64,000 nucleotides of DNA, taken from the NCBI RefSeq assembly GCF_000196895.1, contig NC_014297.1, positions 1,846,295 to 1,910,294 of the forward strand, read 5' to 3'. A model generated the notes under the pieces. The model saw only the letters and a list, made by a program, of their open reading frames with translations, made no database searches and was not told the DNA's origin. Source of the DNA: Halalkalicoccus jeotgali B3. Its GTDB lineage: Archaea; Halobacteriota; Halobacteria; Halobacteriales; Halalkalicoccaceae. Positions 58,927-64,000 of this stretch are shown here, piece after piece. Made by a program: the position numbers and the translations under genes. Position 1 is the stretch's first letter; each line of letters begins with the position of its first letter.

Positions 58927-59423
58927 TGGTCGTCCTCCAGATCGACTTTGGCTAACACGACGAGACCGCTACTCAACAGCACCCAGTTCTTGATGATGTA
59001 CGCCCCGATCGCCGTCGGAATGAACGGGAACTGCGAGAACGTCATCCCGGGTGCACTGAACAGCGGGATCATCGTCCCGAGCATCTGGAACACCATCAGG
59101 TACACCGCGAAGCGAAGGGTGCGGTTGAACAGCAGGCCGACGCCGACGAGGGCCTCCCACCACCCGAGAACGGGGAAGAAGATATCGAACGGGAGGAAGA
59201 AGATCCCGGTTTCGACGACTGGGTTGGCCGGACTCACGCCGAAGGGCTTGACGATCCCGAACCAGAAAAACACCATCGCGAGTGCGTATCTGAGAAACGA
59301 AACGCCGTGGGCGGCGAACCACGTCTCCAGTAAGCGATCCGCCCCACGGAGCTTTCTCTGTATCGACCCGACGAACGACAGTCCGGCGTCCGTCGGTTGG
59401 TCGCTGTTCACGTCTGCGCTCAT
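58923..59423 (-). CDS. DoxX-like membrane protein, first of a tandem pair
   Basis: 166 residues, four membrane segments, with FLRYALAMVFFWFGIVKPFG, FFPVLGWWEALVGVGLL and YIIKNWVLLSSGLVVLAK in register with the downstream paralogue. The start is set at MSADVNSDQP, after which the hydrophilic N-terminus of about 45 residues leads into helix 1. The tandem suggests a heterodimer. The family is linked to quinone-dependent oxidation in other microbes; here no dehydrogenase is adjacent. Confidence 0.83.
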   Translation of the reverse strand: MSADVNSDQPTDAGLSFVGSIQRKLRGADRLLETWFAAHGVSFLRYALAMVFFWFGIVKPFGVSPANPVVETGIFFLPFDIFFPVLGWWEALVGVGLLFNRTLRFAVYLMVFQMLGTMIPLFSAPGMTFSQFPFIPTAIGAYIIKNWVLLSSGLVVLAKVDLEDDQ

Positions 59424-60113
59424 GGTCGAGTAGGAATCGGTCGGTCGACGGATATAAACCCTCGCGCTGGATTTTTCGGCTCCATACCACCTAGTATAGG
59501 AAACCCGTTCTGTCGTAATCGCCCGACTGCATGGGGATCTTTGCGGAAGTATAATTGCATGTCCAGAACGGTATGTGACGGTTCGGGTAGAAGAACGCGT
59601 TTCAAAAGTCATCATTGAGACTGAATTGTTGGATCGTGTTCAGGTACGGCTCTCCACTGTGGTGACGAACATGCGTCGTGGCGCCGTTGCGGACCGAACC
59701 CCGTCCGAACGCCCGAAACCGTCGCTTGGAGGCCCGTAAGCCGATTCGACCGGCCACCGTGTGGATCGGTGGCTCGCCTCATCAGGAGGACGGCCCCGGT
59801 CCGACTGTCGTAGATGATACTCGATTGAACAGTCCGGCGTGGGCCTGCCGGGGAGCCGTCAGTTCCGGGTCGGGCTCCTCGAAACGACGCCGGACACACC
59901 GTGAGGCGGTCGGGCGGTATCGAGCGGCCTGGCGAGAGGGGGCGGCCGGTAGGCACGACCTGACGGTCGTCCGCCGAGGACCGGCGGCGCACGGACGCCA
60001 GTAAGTGGACGCTACGGACGGCTCGCGGGTCCGTTCTCGATAGGAGACCAATTACAATCGGGCTATCACGAGTGGAGGTGAGTGCTGGAAGCGGTCCAGT
60101 ATCGGAGGATACA
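59424..60113. other. Long intergenic region, no gene seen
   Basis: 690 bases, the longest gap in the window. Frames of 90-200 codons exist, but their products are Arg/Pro/Ser-rich and basic, unlike haloarchaeal proteins. No tRNA, IS end or repeat array was recognised. An AT-rich block at 59550-59640 may hold the promoter of the DoxX pair. The right end carries a strong Shine-Dalgarno (GGAGG) before the next gene. Confidence 0.45.
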
Positions 60114-60914
60114 ATGTCAGACAACTCAGACAGACTTACGGACAACGGATCCGAACCACAACCCGAATCACGAACCACCGACTCCTCGCGCCGGCGTGTA
60201 CTACAGGCGCTAGGCGGGACGGCTGCAGCACTCACCTTCGCGGGCGGCGCCAGCGCTCAGGAGATGGACGACGGCGACGTCGAGTACAACCCGACCGAGA
60301 ACCAGCGCCCCGAAGGCCCACTCGGCGACGGGGACGGACTTTCGTACAGTCGCTTCAGCGATCAGGTCACCGACGGGACGTACGTCATCGTCGACGAAGG
60401 TAACATCACCACCGAAGAGGGCGGGTTCATGTCGGTCCACATCGCCCGCCCGGAAGAGGACATCGCGGACGTCGGGTTCATCAACCCCGAGGACGGTAGC
60501 CCGCAGAACGCCGCGGCGACGATTATCGGCTACTCGGAGTACCTCGAACCCGGCGTTCACCAGAACATCAAAGTCCCGATCCTGCAGGACGAGGAGCTGC
60601 AGGCAGTCTCGGGCGAACTCGACCGGCTCCCGGAACCGGCCGTGTTGGTCTCGTTGCCACACGTCGACAGCAACGAGAACGAGGAGTGGGACTTCTTCGA
60701 CGAGGGCGACCCGGACAGCGCCTACGGCTTCGAGGGGATCGGCGCGCCGACCGACGGCTCGTTCGGCCCGCCCGGCCCCGACCGCCCGACCGACATCGCG
60801 GCCGTCGTCCCGCTCGAAGAGAACGTCGAGGAGTTCCACATCGCCCGACCCGACGACGGGCTCCACAACGGTGAACTCGAGGACGACGACAACAAACACG
60901 ACGACGACGACTGA
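60114..60914 (+). CDS. Tat-exported protein with DUF7282-like domain
   Basis: 266 residues. A Tat signal, SSRRRVLQALGGTAAALTF, starts near residue 25 and ends before ASAQ. The following domain has QVTDGTYVIVDEGNITTEEG and FMSVHIA, then IIGYSEYLEPGVHQNIKV, a pattern I recognise from haloarchaeal DUF7282 domains. The C-terminus is a low-complexity acidic/His tail that may bind metal. The ATG at 60114 is preceded by GGAGG at the right distance, unusual here and decisive for the start. Function unknown, location outside the membrane. Confidence 0.83.
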   Translation: MSDNSDRLTDNGSEPQPESRTTDSSRRRVLQALGGTAAALTFAGGASAQEMDDGDVEYNPTENQRPEGPLGDGDGLSYSRFSDQVTDGTYVIVDEGNITTEEGGFMSVHIARPEEDIADVGFINPEDGSPQNAAATIIGYSEYLEPGVHQNIKVPILQDEELQAVSGELDRLPEPAVLVSLPHVDSNENEEWDFFDEGDPDSAYGFEGIGAPTDGSFGPPGPDRPTDIAAVVPLEENVEEFHIARPDDGLHNGELEDDDNKHDDDD

Positions 60915-61049
60915 TTCCCGACCGACACCGCCCGCCATCGTTTTTCGACACTCGCGTGGTCGCGTCCGGCCACGCGGTCGCGATTTATCGCCGATTGATC
61001 CCGGAGTCGTGACGCCACTTCTCGCGCTGGTGTCAAGCGATCCGTAACA

Positions 61050-62156
61050 ATGCGGCGTGGCCCGCTCTCGAAGACCGTGTCACACAGTTCACCGATCAGT
61101 CGTCGACGGATCCTCCGGTACGGCGCCACCGGGGGCGTACTGGCGCTCGCGGGCTGTCTCGCGGACGGCAGCCGGGAACCGGACGACCCGGACGACCACC
61201 GCGACGAGAATCGCCGGGACGACGGGTCGGACGGCGGGAGCGACGACGGGGCGAGCGGCGACGAGGACTCGACGCCCCCGGAGCCGCCGGACGGCGGGGC
61301 GGTGGTGTTCGTCTACGACGACGGCCCGATGGAGGATTACACCCAAGCGTTGCCGGCCCACCGGCGTTTCGACGCCCCGGCGACGGCCGGGATCGTCAGC
61401 GACTGGGTCGGGCGGGACGATTACCAGGACAACGGCTGTATGGACGTCGAGCATCTCGAAGAACTGGTCGATGCCGGCTGGGAGATCGCCTCCCACACGA
61501 CCGAACACATCGCCGTCGGCACCTTTCCCCTCGTCGAGGACGCTCACCCCGACGACACGCGCATCTACCCCGAGGAGATCCGCCACGGCTATCACCGGGA
61601 CAGGACCCTCGAACTTACCGACGGCGAACGGACGATCCACCGGACGGTCGCGGATTACGGAACCGACGACACCGGGCGGTATATCGATCTCGACCGGTCG
61701 CTCGGGGATACGTGTGCCGCCGGCGAGACCGTCATCAGATACCCCCAAGAGCAGGTCGACGCCGCCCTCCGCGAGTCGAAGCACACGCTTGAGGGACTTG
61801 GGTTCGATATCGGGACGTTGCTTGCGCCCTACGACAACTTCGACGAGTACTCGCGGGAGCTCGCCAGCGAGTACTATTCGGGGATTGCAAACGCCCGCCA
61901 CGGCAAGCGGGTGAACGCCCGCGAAGGGTTCGACCCGTACCGGACGCGTCGGGATTACTTCATCGAGTACACGGACCGCGAGTCGGTCAAACGCGACTTG
62001 GACGAGATCGCCGAGACGGGGGCGCTCGGTGTAATGGGTGCGCACACGTACAAGGAGGAGGTGAGCGAGGAGCGCATCCGGGAGACGCTCTCGTGGGTCC
62101 ACGAGCGCGAGATCACCGTCCTCACCCTGCGCGAGGCCATCGAACGCTACGCTTAA
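61050..62156 (+). CDS. Tat lipoprotein with polysaccharide-deacetylase-like domain
   Basis: 368 residues. SRRRILRYGATGGVLALAGC carries a twin-arginine motif and a lipobox ending in Cys36, so the product should be lipid-anchored outside the cell. A disordered Asp/Gly/Glu-rich linker (about 40-85) follows. The NodB-like domain begins VVFVYDDGPMEDYT with the Asp pair and has IASHTTEH near 150, where the SxxTxxH histidines bind metal. It would deacetylate or hydrolyse a cell-surface sugar polymer. It overlaps the convergent gene by four bases. Confidence 0.85.
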   Translation: MRRGPLSKTVSHSSPISRRRILRYGATGGVLALAGCLADGSREPDDPDDHRDENRRDDGSDGGSDDGASGDEDSTPPEPPDGGAVVFVYDDGPMEDYTQALPAHRRFDAPATAGIVSDWVGRDDYQDNGCMDVEHLEELVDAGWEIASHTTEHIAVGTFPLVEDAHPDDTRIYPEEIRHGYHRDRTLELTDGERTIHRTVADYGTDDTGRYIDLDRSLGDTCAAGETVIRYPQEQVDAALRESKHTLEGLGFDIGTLLAPYDNFDEYSRELASEYYSGIANARHGKRVNAREGFDPYRTRRDYFIEYTDRESVKRDLDEIAETGALGVMGAHTYKEEVSEERIRETLSWVHEREITVLTLREAIERYA

Positions 62157-62767
62157 TCGGCGCTGCGCGCGCGGTCGGGTGCGAGGTGGGCCCGGAGCTT
62201 CGCGTAGCCCTCACGGAGGACCGGCGCGCCGTCGAACAGCCAGAGGCAGACGGCGAGGGCGGCGATCCCGAGCTGGAAGACGGTGTACGCCGAGAACTCC
62301 ATCGAGAGGAGTTCCCGACCGAGGTCCTGTGAATAGGGGCCGAACAGCTCGAGAACGCGGTCGAGAAACCCCTGACTGTGGTCCGTCGTCGAGCGCTCGC
62401 CAAGCGGCCAGATAACGGGGTACAGCGAGATCTCGCCCTCCTCGACGTAGATCGGGAGCAGGTCCCCGAGGAGATGCGAGAGGTAGCCGATCCCGAAGGC
62501 GAGGCCGATGTCGGGGCGATTTGAGGTCCACGCTAACAGGCCGACCAGCGCGACCAGCGGGACGGCGAAAAAGACCGAGTGGGCGATGGCGTACCCGCTC
62601 GAGAAGATCCCGAACTGCCACGCCAGCGGTTTGTCGATCAGGTCGGGGCCGCTGGAGGCGACGACCAGCACTAAGACGGGGAGCGCGGCGGGCGTTCGCC
62701 CCAACCAGAGTCGGCTGGCGATCGAGTACAGCAAGTAAGCGAAGAGTGCGTGTTCCCATGGCCACAT
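62153..62767 (-). CDS. Membrane-bound metal-dependent hydrolase, YdjM/DUF457-like
   Basis: 204 residues with five membrane helices. The conserved polar residues of the family are visible: WEHALFAYLL (His5), SSGPDLIDKP near 38-47, AIAHSVFFAVP (His near 64) and YLSHLLGDLLPIY (His/Asp near 96-101). The enzyme's substrate in any organism is unknown. The ATG at 62767 gives MWPWEHALF, the family's usual start. A shorter member of the same family is encoded at 2417-2902. Confidence 0.82.
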   Translation of the reverse strand: MWPWEHALFAYLLYSIASRLWLGRTPAALPVLVLVVASSGPDLIDKPLAWQFGIFSSGYAIAHSVFFAVPLVALVGLLAWTSNRPDIGLAFGIGYLSHLLGDLLPIYVEEGEISLYPVIWPLGERSTTDHSQGFLDRVLELFGPYSQDLGRELLSMEFSAYTVFQLGIAALAVCLWLFDGAPVLREGYAKLRAHLAPDRARSAD

Positions 62768-62807
62768 ACCGGAGCCCTCGCCGGGCACGGGGTTAGTTAT
62801 CGAGCGC

Positions 62808-63788
62808 TTACTCCCCGGTCGGCTCGGTTCCGGGCTCGTAGACGTCGACCCAGAGGTGCAGTTCACGGTAGGGTTCTCCGATGGGCGAATCGCTGGTGTA
62901 CAGGAGGTACGCCAGTCTGAGATCCTCCGCGACGATGTCGGGGGTCACCCCCTGTTCGATGTAGGCCGACTCGCCGGGCGCGACCGAGACGGTTCGCTCG
63001 GTACGGTCGCCGCGTTCGAGGAGTTGGGCCGAGTCGCCCTCCGTATCGACGCGCTGGAGTTCCGCGACGACGGTGTAGGTCGTGCGGGCGTGTTCGTAGT
63101 TCTCGATGCCGACGATCTGGGACTGGGGTTCCCCCGCCGTGAGGACCGTCCGGTAGTCGCCGGCGACGTACTCGCCGCTTTCGGTCCGCGAGAGCAGTTG
63201 GAACTCGGTGAAACGCTCGCCGTCGCCGGGGTCACTGATCGCGTACGCGAGGCTTCCGACGGCCGCCACGATTGCACCCCCCAACGCGAGATCGGCGAGA
63301 AAACCGCGCCGGTCGGTCCGTCGGTCGGCCACCTCGGGCACGACCGTTTCCCGCGGGGGCAGGTCGAAGCGACGCGGGGCCGACAGCTCGCGCCGCCGGA
63401 GGTATCCGAGAGCCATCGTGACGACGACGAAACCGTCGAGCACGCCGAGTAACATCAGCGTCGAGGGCGGGTTTAGCCGGCTGAACAGGTATCCGAGCAG
63501 GTACAGTACGGGCACCAGTGCGACGCTCACCCCGAACGAGAGGACGGCCCGCTCAAGCCGGTCGATCCCGCCGACCGTCGAGTGCTCCGCGTCGGGTCGG
63601 CCCGGGAACAGGACGGTCAAAAGGGCGTATCCCGGGGCGAACAACAGGAGCACCAACCCGGGGACGACCCGAAGGGATTGCCACGGTGCGAGAGCGATGA
63701 TCCCGTTTGCGACGAGTAAGAACGCCGCGACGAGCGGTACGTCGGCCGGAACGCGCCGGTCGGGAGGTCGCCGCCTCGACCGTGTCAT
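62808..63788 (-). CDS. DUF1616 membrane protein
   Basis: 326 residues. Four membrane helices in the first 130 residues carry the DUF1616 pattern (RVVPGLVLLLFAPGYALLTV and ERAVLSFGVSVALVPVLYLL). A twin-arginine-like segment TDRRGFLADLALGG near 157 precedes a fifth helix, after which an extracellular beta-sandwich-like domain of about 140 residues follows. The family is found in archaea, often near surface-glycan or S-layer genes. It is 40 bases upstream of the hydrolase gene on the same strand. Confidence 0.85.
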   Translation of the reverse strand: MTRSRRRPPDRRVPADVPLVAAFLLVANGIIALAPWQSLRVVPGLVLLLFAPGYALLTVLFPGRPDAEHSTVGGIDRLERAVLSFGVSVALVPVLYLLGYLFSRLNPPSTLMLLGVLDGFVVVTMALGYLRRRELSAPRRFDLPPRETVVPEVADRRTDRRGFLADLALGGAIVAAVGSLAYAISDPGDGERFTEFQLLSRTESGEYVAGDYRTVLTAGEPQSQIVGIENYEHARTTYTVVAELQRVDTEGDSAQLLERGDRTERTVSVAPGESAYIEQGVTPDIVAEDLRLAYLLYTSDSPIGEPYRELHLWVDVYEPGTEPTGE

Positions 63789-64000
63789 GGTCGGATCGGC
63801 CCGCGTCGCGCTCGGAGGTGTCGATCCATGCCGGGACCAGGCGACCGACGTGGTTCGTTATTGATCCCCTACCGGCGATATGCCCGTCGTACCTCCTGGG
63901 TCGTTCGATACGAACCGCCGGCGGCGAACCGCCGACCACCTCCTTGCTAGGGATGGGCAAACAGTAACGAGGAGGGCCACCGTATCAGGAGTGAGGAATC

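Noticed and set aside
59612-60235. Frames of 108-207 codons in the 59.4-60.1 kb gap
   Set aside because: Both strands give Arg/Ser/Pro-rich basic products, and the longest runs into the well-supported Tat-exported gene from the opposite strand.
1-64000. tRNA, rRNA, CRISPR array, insertion sequence or prophage
   Set aside because: I looked for tRNA T-arm sequences, regularly spaced repeats, transposase motifs and integrase motifs and saw none. A covariance-model search could still find a short RNA.

Overview
The window is chromosomal DNA from a halophilic archaeon (class Halobacteria). The evidence is high GC with strongly acidic predicted proteins, AT-rich TATA-like promoters with mostly very short leaders, many twin-arginine (Tat) signal peptides, a HalX response regulator, an Lrp regulator with a C-terminal TRASH metal-binding domain, and a fructose PTS locus with the gene order known from Haloferax volcanii. 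The genus cannot be fixed from the sequence alone. I see no rRNA, tRNA, CRISPR array or insertion sequence. Genes are dense, and several neighbours overlap by 4 bases (ATGA).

Layout. 0-2.3 kb: copper homeostasis (copper ATPase running off the left edge, Lrp-TRASH regulator, HMA chaperone) with two palindromes in the divergent promoter. 2.4-9.3 kb: housekeeping enzymes, a PH-domain membrane gene set (three ATGA-linked genes), an MBL hydrolase, a duplicated zinc-ribbon protein and an aldo/keto reductase. 9.4-19 kb: small membrane proteins, three Tat-exported hydrolases (M14 carboxypeptidase, gamma-glutamyltranspeptidase, glycerophosphodiesterase), a Bcp peroxiredoxin and an XPD/DinG-type helicase. 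19-24.9 kb: an enolase-superfamily protein, an isochorismatase-like hydrolase, a probable quinone/catechol stress module (HxlR regulator, VOC dioxygenase, flavin reductase, DoxX) resembling Bacillus CatR-CatDE, and tyrosyl-tRNA synthetase. 25-30 kb: MFS transporter, HalX regulator, acyl-CoA dehydrogenase, O-methyltransferase and M20 amidase.

30.4-33.4 kb holds alcohol dehydrogenase, an amidohydrolase and a DUF59 protein, a trio otherwise familiar from actinobacterial propane monooxygenase loci, here without a monooxygenase. 35.3-38.6 kb holds a NirA-type siroheme reductase overlapping an FrhB-like F420 oxidoreductase with two [4Fe-4S] motifs. Together they look like a two-gene counterpart of the methanogen F420-dependent sulfite reductase Fsr. 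38.9-45.1 kb is the fructose PTS (ptfB, ptsI, ptsH, ptfA, ptfC), pfkB and divergent glpR, with a shared operator-like motif before ptfC and before glpR.

46.5-56.8 kb is a probable glycine betaine catabolism region: BCCT transporter, Rieske oxygenase (betaine to dimethylglycine), dimethylglycine oxidase, sarcosine oxidase, a threonine/serine dehydratase that could feed serine to pyruvate, and an IclR regulator next to a perfect 22-bp palindrome. Two genes of this pathway are broken as written. The transporter has an in-frame TAG, and the Rieske gene has a one-base frameshift in an A run. 57-64 kb: universal stress protein, PNPOx-fold protein, winged-helix protein, tandem DoxX-like proteins, exported proteins including a polysaccharide-deacetylase-like lipoprotein, and membrane proteins.
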